Notes: generated from the sequence alone by a model not told the origin. 64,000 nucleotides of DNA from Alphaproteobacteria bacterium (GCA_037200445.1 JBBCGH010000001.1:3038001-3102000), one strand, 5' to 3'. Numbered from the stretch's first letter, positions 28,610-37,835 are shown. Program-made: numbers and translations.

Positions 28610-29353
28610 ATGCCTGAAACAACGCCAACAGCCGCGCCTGCCGTTTCCGTGGTGGTGCCGGTGCGCAACGAAGCAGACAATGTGCGCCTGCTTGCCGACG
28701 AGATCGCGGCTGCGCTCGACGGACGCTGGACGTTCGAGATCGTCTACGTCAATGACGGCTCGGCCGACGCGACCGGAGAGGTGCTCGCTGCGCTGAAATC
28801 CGAACGGCCCTATCTGCGGCAGATCAAGCACGCGATGTCGTGCGGCCAGTCCGCCGCGGTGCGCAGCGGCGTCGCGGCCGCCCGCGCGCCGCTGGTTGCG
28901 ACACTCGACGGCGACGGCCAGAACGATCCCTCGTTCATTCCGGCGCTTTTGCACGCGTTCGAACACGGTAGGGAGCGCGTCGGGCTCGCGGCAGGTCAGC
29001 GGGTCGGGCGCCGCTCCGGTGCCTACAAGAAGCTTCAGTCGCGGATCGCCAACGGCGTGCGCGGCACGATCCTGCGCGACGGGACGCGCGATTCCGGCTG
29101 CGGTCTGAAAGTATTTCGCCGCGACGCCTTTCTGGCGCTGCCTTATTTCGACGGGCTGCACCGCTTTCTGCCCGCCTTGTTTCGCCGCGACGGCTACACC
29201 ATCGCCTATGTCGACGTGATCGACCGGCCACGCCACGCGGGGAAATCGAACTACGGGCTATGGGACCGGCTGTGGGTCGGCATGCTCGATCTTGCCGGCG
29301 TGTGGTGGCTCGTCCGCCGCCGCAAGCGCGTGCCGCAGGCTTCGGAGGTTTGA
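28610..29353 (+). CDS. GT2 polyprenyl-phosphate sugar synthase
   Basis: A 247-residue cytoplasmic or membrane-associated GT-A glycosyltransferase of the DPM1/ArnC type: it transfers a sugar from a nucleotide donor to a polyprenyl phosphate. Visible motifs are VSVVVPVRNEADNV, VYVNDGSADATGE, ATLDGDGQNDPSFIP (the DxD-like acceptor/donor site) and GLKVFRRDAF. RPRHAGKSNYGLWDRLWVG at the end precedes a hydrophobic segment. It lies 33 bases after the PAP2 gene and abuts the LAB_N gene, so it probably makes the sugar carrier used by the GT39 enzyme. Confidence 0.9.
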   Translation: MPETTPTAAPAVSVVVPVRNEADNVRLLADEIAAALDGRWTFEIVYVNDGSADATGEVLAALKSERPYLRQIKHAMSCGQSAAVRSGVAAARAPLVATLDGDGQNDPSFIPALLHAFEHGRERVGLAAGQRVGRRSGAYKKLQSRIANGVRGTILRDGTRDSGCGLKVFRRDAFLALPYFDGLHRFLPALFRRDGYTIAYVDVIDRPRHAGKSNYGLWDRLWVGMLDLAGVWWLVRRRKRVPQASEV

Positions 29354-29668
29354 ATGCTCAGCGCTCTCGTAAACTATCTGCACGATGTGTTCGTCGTGCA
29401 GTTCGATGCCTGGGTTGTCGTTGGCTTCATCGCGCAGGGTCTATTCAGCGCGCGCTTCCTCGTTCAGTGGATCGCCTCGGAGCGCGCCGGGCGCAGCGTC
29501 ATCCCGACCGCGTTCTGGCTGTTTTCGATCGGGGGCGGTGTGCTGCTGTTTGCCTATTCGCTCTACCGCAAGGACCCGGTCTTCATCGCGGGGCAAGGGC
29601 TCGGGCTGTTCGTCTATCTGCGCAATCTTTATTTCGTGCTGCGCGAGCAGCGTCAGGCCACCGCATAG
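29354..29668 (+). CDS. LAB_N-domain small membrane protein
   Basis: A 104-residue protein with three predicted helices. The core FSARFLVQWIASERAGRSVIPTAFWLFSIGGGVLL matches the LAB_N domain, named from the N-terminus of some lipid-A-disaccharide synthases. Such proteins accompany GT2/GT39 pairs and are proposed to aid synthesis or flipping of polyprenyl-linked sugars. Its ATG directly follows the GT2 stop codon, so it is the last gene of the four-gene unit. Confidence 0.88.
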   Translation: MLSALVNYLHDVFVVQFDAWVVVGFIAQGLFSARFLVQWIASERAGRSVIPTAFWLFSIGGGVLLFAYSLYRKDPVFIAGQGLGLFVYLRNLYFVLREQRQATA

Positions 29669-29742
29669 CGTTTCCGGCGAGGCGGCGCGGTTCGCCAGAG
29701 AATACGTGTTTTGACCCGGAGCGGACGTATCGGAGCCAGACG

Positions 29743-30993
29743 TCAGCCTATCGCGACCAGGCCACTCCAGAACTGCGACTGCCCGCGAGTGTCGACCTCA
29801 TAACTCCGCGCAAAGCTTAGCTTCCCGTCGGCACCGACGCGGAACGTCGCGATGTTCGCTGGCACTGTCTTCAGGCCAGCACCGTCGCGCACCAGCTTCG
29901 GCTCCATGTTTGTGACCGCCAGCATGCGCGCGCCCGGATCGAGCGCGAAGGTACGCGGATAGATGCCGTGCACGTCCTCGCTCTGGATCAGCGTCGGCTC
30001 ACCGGTCGCCTGGTCGATCGCATACACCGCGATACTGTTCTCGCCACCGGGAAACACGTCTTTGCCGTCCATCTTGACAGTGTCGTAGGCGCGGTTGGCG
30101 AGGTAGAGGAAGCGGCCGTTCGGATGGAAATGGAGCGTGCACGCGGCCTGGCGCGAGACGATATGGCCGGGGTCAGCCAGCGTGTCCTTCTCGAACAGCA
30201 ACTGCTGGTCGAGCACGCCGTTGTTGGTCCGGTAGACATTGAGCTTGTTCTCCCGCTCGCGCGACACGTAGACGAAAGGCAGGTTGGGGTGAAAATCAAG
30301 ATGGCGCGGCCCAAAGCCGTAGCCGCCGTTCGGTGCGACCATCGTCCGGTTGGCAAGCTGTCCGTCCCTGAACGTGAACTCGCGTAGCGAGCCCGGATCT
30401 TCAGGCTTGTTCTGGTTCGCGTCGTTACCGCGACAGACCAGGATGGCGGCGTCGTTTGCAGGCGTCACGCGGACCTGGTGGGCGAAGACCCCACAGTCGA
30501 GGGTGGTCGCCTGCTTTATCTCTGCGCCAAGGGTCCCGTCGGCATTGATCCGGTGCACAGTGACGCTGCTCGGATTGTTGTAGGCGGCAAGCGCATAGGC
30601 GCCGCTATGGTCGATCGTGACGTGGATCGGCCGGGTCGGCAGCGAAACGGAGGCCCCATGTTCCTTGAGCGCGCCGGTTTCCGGTTCGATGCGCAGCGCA
30701 GTCAGATCGTGCTTGTCGCCCTTGATGCCCAGTGCGGCGGAGCCGCCGTTGCTTGTTGCGACGTAAAGGAACGGTGCGGATGGATGCGGCCATGCGTACT
30801 GCACATTGGCGGGGAGCAATGCCGTGGAATGCCGTGTCAGCGTCGCGGCCTCGGCGTCCATCGCATAGCCGGTCAACGACGGCCCTTGGCTGACGTAGAA
30901 GAATGATGTCTTGGGCGTCGTCTGGCTCCGGGCGCTGTGTGGCGCCGCGACGGCGCCGGCGAGGCCCGCTGTGAAGGTCCGGCGGTCGATCAT
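29743..30993 (-). CDS. Lactonase-family seven-bladed beta-propeller, Tat-exported
   Basis: A 416-residue protein of the 6-phosphogluconolactonase (Pgl)/muconate-cycloisomerase-like propeller family. The N-terminus MIDRRTFTAGLAGAVAA is a twin-arginine signal (RRTF), so it acts in the periplasm and is not the cytoplasmic pentose-phosphate enzyme. Repeated blades such as WPHPSAPFLYVATSN, RPIHVTIDHSGAYALAAYNN, GPRHLDFHPNLPFVYVSRE and LHFHPNGRFLYLANRA are evident. It probably acts on a sugar lactone; the substrate is unknown. It is convergent with the LAB_N gene. Confidence 0.85.
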   Translation of the reverse strand: MIDRRTFTAGLAGAVAAPHSARSQTTPKTSFFYVSQGPSLTGYAMDAEAATLTRHSTALLPANVQYAWPHPSAPFLYVATSNGGSAALGIKGDKHDLTALRIEPETGALKEHGASVSLPTRPIHVTIDHSGAYALAAYNNPSSVTVHRINADGTLGAEIKQATTLDCGVFAHQVRVTPANDAAILVCRGNDANQNKPEDPGSLREFTFRDGQLANRTMVAPNGGYGFGPRHLDFHPNLPFVYVSRERENKLNVYRTNNGVLDQQLLFEKDTLADPGHIVSRQAACTLHFHPNGRFLYLANRAYDTVKMDGKDVFPGGENSIAVYAIDQATGEPTLIQSEDVHGIYPRTFALDPGARMLAVTNMEPKLVRDGAGLKTVPANIATFRVGADGKLSFARSYEVDTRGQSQFWSGLVAIG

Positions 30994-31038
30994 CGTTGCA
31001 TCCTCCGGCTGACTGCTGTTCGGGACGCGCGACCGCGC

Positions 31039-31803
31039 CTATCTGGCGCCCGCCATCGGCTCCATTCCACTCTTGGTGATCGCCTGTGCGGCCTGCGGAG
31101 AGGTGAGGAACGCGATCAATCGCCTCGCATTGTCGGCCTCGCGCGAGCCGGCCACGATGGCGGCTGCGAACACCTGAGGGAATTGAATCTCCGGCGCAAG
31201 GCTTCCCGCGTAATCCACGCCTTTCGCGGTCAGGATTTCACTGATCGGCATGACCGCGACACCGACGCTACCATCCGCGACCATGGCGGCCGCACCGCTT
31301 CCGCGCGGCACGATCTTGACCTCAAGCTTTTCCAGAATGCCAAGGCGCGGAAAGAGGTCCTTCGCCAACCAGATGCCGCTTGTGCTGGCCGCAGAGACGG
31401 TCCGTGCCGCCAACACCACCTGTTTGAACGCCTCGACCGTGCTGACGTTTGGTTTTGGTGTACCTGCCCGCACGGCCACGCCGAGGCCGACGCGTGCAAG
31501 GTTCACGTCTGTACCCGCTGCAATATGTTTGGCGGCAGCCAGTTCATCGAGGCCCTCCCGCGACAGGATCACGAGATCTGCAGTGACGCCACTGGCGAGC
31601 TGCGCGCCAATCGTCTGCGGCCCCGTGCCCTGTGATGCGCCCGATCCCGTCGTGACCTTGATGCCGCTCGTCCGCTCGAATTCGGGCAACAATTGCTCGT
31701 AGGCACCGGAGAATCCGCCCGACATCAGCACTTTGAGCTGGGCCGTGGCGGGGTGAGGCCAAGCAAGAAGCGTTGCAGATATTGCGATTGCGAGAGTTTT
31801 CAT
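31039..31803 (-). CDS. Molybdate-type (ModA-like) substrate-binding protein
   Basis: A 254-residue periplasmic binding protein. A signal peptide MKTLAIAISATLLAWPHPATAQ is followed by LKVLMSGGFSGAYEQLLPEFERTSGIKV, the usual ModA-like opening; GPQTIGAQLASGVTADLVILS and SAASTSGIWLAKDLFPRLGI continue the fold. The ATG at 31803 was chosen because the signal starts there. No ABC permease or ATPase is adjacent, so its ligand (molybdate or a small organic anion) is uncertain. It lies upstream of the lactonase gene on the same strand, 45 bases apart, possibly in one transcript. Confidence 0.82.
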   Translation of the reverse strand: MKTLAIAISATLLAWPHPATAQLKVLMSGGFSGAYEQLLPEFERTSGIKVTTGSGASQGTGPQTIGAQLASGVTADLVILSREGLDELAAAKHIAAGTDVNLARVGLGVAVRAGTPKPNVSTVEAFKQVVLAARTVSAASTSGIWLAKDLFPRLGILEKLEVKIVPRGSGAAAMVADGSVGVAVMPISEILTAKGVDYAGSLAPEIQFPQVFAAAIVAGSREADNARRLIAFLTSPQAAQAITKSGMEPMAGAR

Positions 31804-31926
31804 AAGCAGTCCCGTCGCTGCTAACGATGCGCACATGTATTGGTGCAGGTTTCGAACAGGCACCCACGGCACAGGTTCTGGCCGCGCACAAACATCCGCG
31901 AAATGTCCCCCTCTTCGGGGATCTCC

Positions 31927-33132
31927 CTAGACAACAGCGTGCATCGCCGCAAAACCGCGCTCGAGATCCGCGGTCAGGTCGCCGATATCCTCCAGCCCGA
32001 TATGGAAGCGGATCGTGGGTCCACCCGGCTCCCATTTGGTCGCGGTGCGGAATGCCGCGCAATCGAACGGGATCGCGAGGCTTTCGAAGCCGCCCCATGA
32101 GGCGCCGATCCCGAACAGGGTGAGCGCATTGATGAAGGCATGCGCCGCCTTGTCCGGCATCGGCTTGAGCACGATGCTGAACAGCCCGGACGCGCCGGTG
32201 AAATCGCGCTTCCAGATTGCGTGGCCGGGATCGCTCTCGAGCGCCGGGTGCAGCACGCGGGCGACCTCGGGCCGCGCCGCGAACCACCGCGCAACCGCAA
32301 GCGCGGACTCCTGGTGATGCGCGAGCCGCACCTTCATGGTGCGCAGGCCGCGCAGCGCGAGGAACACGTCCTCAGGGCCCGCGCAGATCGCCATGGTGTC
32401 GAACGTGGCGCGCAGCTCGCGCCAGCAGCGCTCGTTCGCCGACACCATCCCAAGCAGGAGATCGGATGAGCCGCTGCAATATTTGGTGCCGGCCTCGATC
32501 GCGATATCGACGCCGCGCGCATGCGGCGGGAAAAACAAGGGCGTCGCCCAGGTATTGTCCATCAGCACGATCAGCTCCCGCGCATGCGCCGCCGATGCGA
32601 TCGCCGGGATGTCCTGCATCTCGAACGAGAGCGAGCCGGGCGCCTCGGTGAACACGGCGCGGGTATTCGGCTTGAACAGTGAGGCAACGTCCGCTCCGAG
32701 CAACGGATCGTAATAGGTCGTTTCGACCCCGAATTTCTTCAAGACGCTGTCGCAGAAATTCCGCGTCGGCCGGTAGACCGAGTCGGGGACCAGCAGGTGA
32801 TCTCCCGCTTTCAGGCAGGAGAGCAGCGCGATCGAAATCGCCGCGAGCCCGGACGGCACCAGCACGGTCCCGGCGGCACTGCTGAGCTCGGTCCAGGCGA
32901 CCTCGAGCGAATTCGTGGTCGGCGTACCCTTGGTGCCGTAGGTGTACTTGGCGTCGCGCTTGAGGAATTTTTCCGTGTTCGGATAGAGCACCGTCGAGCC
33001 GCGGTAGATCGGCGTATTGACGAAGCCGTGCTGCTCGTCCGGCACGCGCCCGGCAGTCACGAGCCGCGTTGCGGGGGCGAGCGGCTTGCCCGTTCCGCCG
33101 CCGCCGTTTCCATTGTCAGGCCTGCGAGTCAT
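31927..33132 (-). CDS. metC: Cystathionine beta-lyase
   Basis: A PLP enzyme of the Cys/Met metabolism family that cleaves cystathionine to homocysteine, pyruvate and ammonia. The 401-residue protein starts at the ATG at 33132 after a gggaggcgtc ribosome site. Lys217 in EAGTKYCSGSSDLLLG is the Schiff-base lysine. Other family landmarks are LVPSGLAAISIALL, LMDNTWATPLFF and WGGFESLAIP near the substrate carboxylate site. Length is normal (about 395). The gamma-lyase and gamma-synthase of the same family are alternatives, but the overall sequence reads as MetC. Confidence 0.92.
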   Translation of the reverse strand: MTRRPDNGNGGGGTGKPLAPATRLVTAGRVPDEQHGFVNTPIYRGSTVLYPNTEKFLKRDAKYTYGTKGTPTTNSLEVAWTELSSAAGTVLVPSGLAAISIALLSCLKAGDHLLVPDSVYRPTRNFCDSVLKKFGVETTYYDPLLGADVASLFKPNTRAVFTEAPGSLSFEMQDIPAIASAAHARELIVLMDNTWATPLFFPPHARGVDIAIEAGTKYCSGSSDLLLGMVSANERCWRELRATFDTMAICAGPEDVFLALRGLRTMKVRLAHHQESALAVARWFAARPEVARVLHPALESDPGHAIWKRDFTGASGLFSIVLKPMPDKAAHAFINALTLFGIGASWGGFESLAIPFDCAAFRTATKWEPGGPTIRFHIGLEDIGDLTADLERGFAAMHAVV

Positions 33133-33306
33133 GACGCCTCCCGGTCGGGGCATTTACCGCGTCAGATGGTCCAATCTCAACCCCTTGACCCGGCTTGGCG
33201 ATCGTTCTGAGATGCGGGCAACTCGGGGGCGGCGCGCCTCCTCCCGACGGCTGCCAAAGATATCCAAGATAATGAAAATCACCTCTAGCCTGGAGATTGT
33301 TGTGTC

Positions 33307-34323
33307 ATGAAACGTGCCGTCACCACCTTCGCCCTTGCGGCCGCGGTTGCGCTCGCCGCCACGGCGGCCTCCGCCCAAACGCTCAATTCGGTCAAGTCAC
33401 GCGGTATGGTGAACTGCGGGGCCAACGGCACGCTTGGCGGATTCGGCTTGCCCGACGCTCAGGGTAACTGGACCGGCCTCGACGTCGATTTCTGCCGCGC
33501 ACTGGCGGCTGCAATCTTCAACGATGCCGGCAAGGTCAAGTTCGTCGCGCTCACCGCCAAGGACCGCTTCACCGCGTTGCAGTCGGGCGATGTCGACGTG
33601 CTGGCGCGCAACACCACCTGGACGTCCTCGCGCGATACCTCGCTCGGCCTGAACTTCACCGGCGTAAACTACTACGACGGGCAGGGCTTCATGGTCCGAA
33701 AGGCGCTGAAGGTCAATTCCGCGCTCGAGCTCAATGATGCCGCGGTCTGCGTCCAGCAGGGCACCACCACCGAGCTCAATCTCGCGGATTATTTCCGCGC
33801 CAACAAGATGAAGCTCAAGACCGTGACCTTCGCGACCGCCGACGAGGCGATCAAGGCCTATGATTCGGGCCGTTGCGACGCGTTTACGACGGACGCCTCG
33901 GGCCTCTATGCCGAGCGGCTGCGCCTTGCGAAGTCGGACGACCACATCGTGCTGCCGGAGATCATTTCGAAGGAGCCGCTCGGACCCTCCGTGCGCCACG
34001 GCGACGACCAGTGGTTCGACATCGTGAAGTGGACGCACTACGCGATGCTGACCGCCGAAGAGCTCGGCGTCACCAAGACGAACGTCGACGAGCAGATGAA
34101 GTCCGCCAATCCCGACGTGAAGCGGCTGCTGGGAACCGAAGGCAATTATGGCGAGCAGCTCGGCCTGACCAAAGATTGGGGCTACCGGATCGTCAAGCTG
34201 GTCGGGAACTACGGCGAGGTGTTCGAGAAGAACGTCGGGCAGGGCTCGCCGCTCAAGATCGCACGCGGCGTCAACGCGCTGTGGACCAAGGGCGGCCTGC
34301 AGTACGCGCCGCCGATCCGCTGA
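33307..34323 (+). CDS. aapJ: General L-amino-acid ABC transporter binding protein
   Basis: A 338-residue periplasmic binding protein of the AapJ/BztA type. The signal peptide (LAAAVALAATAASAQ) is followed by TLNSVKSRGMVNCGANGTLGGFG, then GLDVDFCRALAAAIF and VDVLARNTTWTSSRDTSLGLNF, strongly characteristic of AapJ. The C-terminus has LLGTEGNYGEQLGLTKDWGYRIV. It is the first gene of aapJQMP; a perfect 24-bp palindrome after the stop probably keeps its message more abundant than that of the permeases. Expression may respond to nitrogen status as in Rhizobium, but no site was identified. Confidence 0.96.
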   Translation: MKRAVTTFALAAAVALAATAASAQTLNSVKSRGMVNCGANGTLGGFGLPDAQGNWTGLDVDFCRALAAAIFNDAGKVKFVALTAKDRFTALQSGDVDVLARNTTWTSSRDTSLGLNFTGVNYYDGQGFMVRKALKVNSALELNDAAVCVQQGTTTELNLADYFRANKMKLKTVTFATADEAIKAYDSGRCDAFTTDASGLYAERLRLAKSDDHIVLPEIISKEPLGPSVRHGDDQWFDIVKWTHYAMLTAEELGVTKTNVDEQMKSANPDVKRLLGTEGNYGEQLGLTKDWGYRIVKLVGNYGEVFEKNVGQGSPLKIARGVNALWTKGGLQYAPPIR

Positions 34324-34346
34324 CGCGAAACACGTTGAAAAGCTGA

Positions 34347-34370
34347 GGCCGGGTGGCATGCCACCCGGCC
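34347..34370 (+). terminator. Perfect palindrome between aapJ and aapQ
   Basis: The 12-base arm ggccgggtggca is followed at once by its exact complement, giving a very stable hairpin 24 bases after the aapJ stop and followed by ttcttcg. It is probably a partial terminator or 3'-end protector that raises AapJ over the downstream permease genes. Confidence 0.7.
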
Positions 34371-34460
34371 TTCTTCGTCACGGTGCTTGCATGTGGTGAA
34401 AACGTAGGATGAAATGGACGCGAAGTGGGGCGAGCGCCGATTGAGCGTTTCGGGACTTGT

Positions 34461-35648
34461 ATGAGCATTGCGCAGGACAGCGGCCCTCCGAAGGTTTCGC
34501 TGCTGTATGACCCGAAGGTTCGTAGCATTGCCTATCAGGTCATCCTCTGCGCGATCATCGTCTTCCTCGCCTATTCGGCGGTGCGCAACGCGGCCGAAAA
34601 CCTGGCGCGCGCCAAGATTGCGTCCGGGTTCGGCTTCTGGAACCAGACTGCCGGCTTCGACATCAGCCAGACGCTGATCGCGTACTCGGCGCAGGCGGGA
34701 ACCTATGGCCGCGCGTTCTGGGTCGGCCTGCTCAACACGCTGCTGGTCGCCGCGATCGGCATCGTGCTCGCGACCATCGTGGGATTCCTCGTCGGCATCG
34801 CGCGGCTGTCGAAGAATTTCCTGCTGGCGAAGCTCTCGGCGGGTTATGTCGAGATCATCCGCAACGTTCCGCTGCTGCTGCAGTTGCTGTTCTGGTACAA
34901 CGCCGTGCTCAAGGCGCTGCCCGATCTGCGCGACAGCTGGACGCTTCCGGGCAGCATCTTCCTCAACAATCGCGGGTTCTTCGCGCCTTACCCGATATTC
35001 AGCAGCGGAGCCGAATTCGTTGCGGGCGCCTTCGTGGCCGGCGTCATCGGCGCGATCGCTTACGCGCGCTGGGCGAAGAAAAAGCAGGACGCGACCGGCG
35101 AGCAGTCTCCGGTCGGGCTGGTCGCACTCGGTCTGATCATTGGGCTTCCGCTGATCGCGTTCTTCGCCGCGGGAATGCCCGCAACCCTGGAATTTCCCGA
35201 GAAGGGACGCTTCAACATCCGCGGCGGGCTCGAGATCCTGCCCGAGTTCGTCGCGCTGCTGATCGGGCTCGTGTTCTATACCGGCGCCTTCATTGCCGAA
35301 GTGGTGCGCGCCGGCATCATGGCGGTTTCCAGAGGGCAGACCGAGGCCGCGGGCGCGGTTGGCCTGCGCACCGGGCCGACGCTCAAGCTGGTGGTCATTC
35401 CGCAGGCGATGCGCGTGATCATTCCGCCGCTCACCAACCAGTACCTGAACCTGACCAAGAACTCCTCGCTCGCGGTGTTCGTCGGCTATCCGGACCTGGT
35501 GCAGATCTTCACCGGCACCGTGCTGAACCAGACCGGCCAGGCGGTCGAGGTGGTGATGATCACGATGGCCGTATACCTCTCGATAAGTCTGATCACCTCG
35601 ATGGCGATGAACTGGTACAACGCGCGCATCGCGCTGGTCGAACGGTGA
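34461..35648 (+). CDS. aapQ: General L-amino-acid ABC transporter permease
   Basis: A 395-residue inner-membrane permease. The N-terminal region MSIAQDSGPPKVSLLYDPKVRS is typical of AapQ. Helices are separated by a large periplasmic insert (residues about 75-95), and the EAA loop appears as GQTEAAGAVGLRTGPTLKLVVIPQAMRVIIPP. The ATG at 34461 was chosen over an upstream one at 34425 because it fits the family start. Four bases separate it from aapM. Confidence 0.95.
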   Translation: MSIAQDSGPPKVSLLYDPKVRSIAYQVILCAIIVFLAYSAVRNAAENLARAKIASGFGFWNQTAGFDISQTLIAYSAQAGTYGRAFWVGLLNTLLVAAIGIVLATIVGFLVGIARLSKNFLLAKLSAGYVEIIRNVPLLLQLLFWYNAVLKALPDLRDSWTLPGSIFLNNRGFFAPYPIFSSGAEFVAGAFVAGVIGAIAYARWAKKKQDATGEQSPVGLVALGLIIGLPLIAFFAAGMPATLEFPEKGRFNIRGGLEILPEFVALLIGLVFYTGAFIAEVVRAGIMAVSRGQTEAAGAVGLRTGPTLKLVVIPQAMRVIIPPLTNQYLNLTKNSSLAVFVGYPDLVQIFTGTVLNQTGQAVEVVMITMAVYLSISLITSMAMNWYNARIALVER

Positions 35649-35652
35649 CGTC

Positions 35653-36813
35653 ATGGCCGTCACGACACAGGACAGCGTGAACCATGGCTTCGTGCGCGGT
35701 GCGCCGGTCGACGCCATGCCGGCGCCCGCCGCGACCACCGGAGCGATCGGGTGGATACGCGCCAACCTTCTCTCCAGCCCGGCGAACATCGCGCTGACCA
35801 TTTTCAGCGCTTTGCTCATCTACTGGATCGTGCCGCCGATCATCGAATTCATGTTCGTCCACGCGGTGTGGAGCGGCAACGACCGCGAAGCCTGCCTGCC
35901 GACAGCCGAGCGGCCCGAGGTCGGCGCCTGCTGGGCGTTCGCGCGCGATCGCTTCGCCTATTTCATTTACGGCTCCTATCCGATCCCCGAGCGCTGGCGG
36001 GTCGACGTCTTCTTCGTGATGCTGGCCGTCGGCATCGTCTGGCTGCTCTGGCTCGAGGCGCCGCGGCGCGACCTCGGCGCGCTCTATTTCTTCGTGGTCG
36101 TGCCGATCGTGTCCTACATCCTGCTGACCGGCTGGGAAGCGATCGGGCTGCGCGCCGTCGATACGTCGTTGTGGGGCGGCGTACTGGTCACCATCGTGGT
36201 GTCCTGGGTCGGCATCGTGTTTTCGCTGCCGATCGGCATCCTGCTCGCGCTCGGGCGGCGTTCGCACATGCCCGTGGTGAAGCTGTTCTCGGTGATCTTC
36301 ATCGAGTTCGTGCGCGGCGTGCCGCTCATCACGGTGCTGTTCATGGCGAGTGTGATGCTGCCGCTGTTCGTGCCGGATGCCTATTCGCCGGACAAGCTGT
36401 TGCGCGCGCTGATCGGCATTGCGATGTTCGCCTCCGCCTACATGGCGGAGGTCGTGCGCGCCGGCCTGCAGGCGATCCCGAAAGGGCAGTACGAAGGCGC
36501 CATGGCGGTCGGCCTCGGCTATTGGCAGATGATGTATCTGATCATCCTGCCGCAGGCGCTCAAGATCACCATTCCGAACATCGTCAACACCTATATCGGG
36601 CTGTTCAAGGACACGACGCTGGTCACGATCGTCGGGATCTTCGATTTCCTGAAGACCGTCGAAGTGTCGCGCATCGACCCGAAATGGGCGGCGCCCACCA
36701 CCAGCGCGACCGGCTACGTGTTCGCGGCGATCTTCTATTTCATCTTCTGCTACGGCATGTCGCGCTACGCCAAGAGCGTCGAGGCGCGGCTCGCCAAAGG
36801 CGACAGGCGATGA
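35653..36813 (+). CDS. aapM: General L-amino-acid ABC transporter permease
   Basis: A 386-residue permease partner of AapQ. The conserved segments FMFVHAVWSGNDREACLPT, FIYGSYPIPERWRVDVFFVMLAVGIVWL and an EAA loop GQYEGAMAVGLGYWQMMYLIILPQALKITIPNIVNTYIG identify it. It sits between aapQ and aapP. A palindromic repeat (36815-36886) follows it before the ATPase gene. Confidence 0.95.
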   Translation: MAVTTQDSVNHGFVRGAPVDAMPAPAATTGAIGWIRANLLSSPANIALTIFSALLIYWIVPPIIEFMFVHAVWSGNDREACLPTAERPEVGACWAFARDRFAYFIYGSYPIPERWRVDVFFVMLAVGIVWLLWLEAPRRDLGALYFFVVVPIVSYILLTGWEAIGLRAVDTSLWGGVLVTIVVSWVGIVFSLPIGILLALGRRSHMPVVKLFSVIFIEFVRGVPLITVLFMASVMLPLFVPDAYSPDKLLRALIGIAMFASAYMAEVVRAGLQAIPKGQYEGAMAVGLGYWQMMYLIILPQALKITIPNIVNTYIGLFKDTTLVTIVGIFDFLKTVEVSRIDPKWAAPTTSATGYVFAAIFYFIFCYGMSRYAKSVEARLAKGDRR

Positions 36814-36814
36814 C

Positions 36815-36886
36815 GCATGACCCCCGAAAAGCATGTCCTCGACCCCGATCGGGGGATGGGTACCGGTTTTCGGATAAGGATCATGC
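36815..36886. repeat. Palindromic intergenic repeat between aapM and aapP
   Basis: Ends gcatga and tcatgc with a centre of gatcgggggatggg and taccggttttcgg. It belongs to the same broad family as the repeat at 14492-14540. It lies in the 94-base gap before aapP, so it is transcribed and may modulate the ATPase gene. Confidence 0.7.
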
Positions 36887-36907
36887 GCAAAACAAGCGGG
36901 ATTAATC

Positions 36908-37681
36908 ATGGCTGAGACTGCGACTGCCGCTGCCACGAAATCGGACGGAAAGCTCGCCGTCGAGATCGTCAACATGCACAAATGGTACGGCGAGTTTCAC
37001 GTGCTGCGCGACATCAATCTCGCGGTCGACCGGCGCGAGCGCATCGTGATCTGCGGGCCGTCAGGCTCGGGCAAGTCCACCATGATCCGCTGCATCAACC
37101 GGCTGGAGGAGCATCAGCAGGGCCGCATCGTGGTGGACGGCACCGAGCTCACCGGCGATCTGAAGAAGATCGACGAAGTTCGCCGCGAAGTCGGAATGGT
37201 GTTCCAGCACTTCAATTTATTCCCGCACCTCACCATCCTGGAAAACTGCACGCTCGCACCGATCTGGGTGCGCAAGATGCCGAAGAAGGAGGCTGAGGAT
37301 GTGGCGATGCACTTCCTCACCAAGGTGAAGATCCCCGAGCAGGCGAACAAATATCCGGGCCAGCTCTCCGGTGGCCAGCAGCAGCGCGTCGCCATCGCGC
37401 GCGCGCTCTGCATGCGGCCGAAGATCATGCTGTTCGACGAGCCGACCTCCGCGCTCGATCCCGAGATGGTCAAGGAAGTGCTCGACACCATGGTGCAGCT
37501 TGCCGAGGAAGGCATGACCATGCTGTGCGTGACCCACGAAATGGGCTTCGCGCGTCAGGTCGCGAACCGCGTAATCTTCATGGACGCGGGCCAGATCGTC
37601 GAAATGAACGAGCCGAATGAATTTTTCTCACATCCGCAGCACGAACGGACCAAGCTGTTCCTGAGCCAGATCCTGCACTGA
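36908..37681 (+). CDS. aapP: General L-amino-acid ABC transporter ATP-binding protein
   Basis: A 257-residue ATPase. It shows Walker [10 protein letters not shown] (residues 50-58), the Q-loop [13 protein letters not shown], signature [15 protein letters not shown], Walker [16 protein letters not shown] and H-loop [15 protein letters not shown]. It ends FLSQILH, as AapP proteins do. It completes the aapJQMP transporter. Confidence 0.96.
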   Translation: MAETATAAATKSDGKLAVEIVNMHKWYGEFHVLRDINLAVDRRERIVICGPSGSGKSTMIRCINRLEEHQQGRIVVDGTELTGDLKKIDEVRREVGMVFQHFNLFPHLTILENCTLAPIWVRKMPKKEAEDVAMHFLTKVKIPEQANKYPGQLSGGQQQRVAIARALCMRPKIMLFDEPTSALDPEMVKEVLDTMVQLAEEGMTMLCVTHEMGFARQVANRVIFMDAGQIVEMNEPNEFFSHPQHERTKLFLSQILH

Positions 37682-37745
37682 CGGCCTGGTCGACATTCCT
37701 TGCATTCTGGCTGCCATGCGCCGCGTGCCTTTGCGCCCGCGGTTC

Positions 37746-37755
37746 TAACATGTTA
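37746..37755. promoter_or_regulatory. Short palindrome upstream of a sugar-type binding protein gene
   Basis: A perfect ten-base palindrome, taacatgtta, about 80 bases before the start of the binding-protein gene. It could be half of an operator for a LacI/GntR-type regulator. The evidence is weak because it is short and no regulator is adjacent. Confidence 0.25.
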
Positions 37756-37835
37756 CGACCGCTTCGAAATTCCGGCCGCCCGGCCGGCAAAGTGTCAAGC
37801 CAGGCGAAATCAATTCGCCTGCGGGAGGAGAGAGA

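Noticed and set aside
34209-35819. Minus-strand ORF of 536 codons over aapQ
   Set aside because: Antisense shadow of the permease genes; composition shows no helices or domain.
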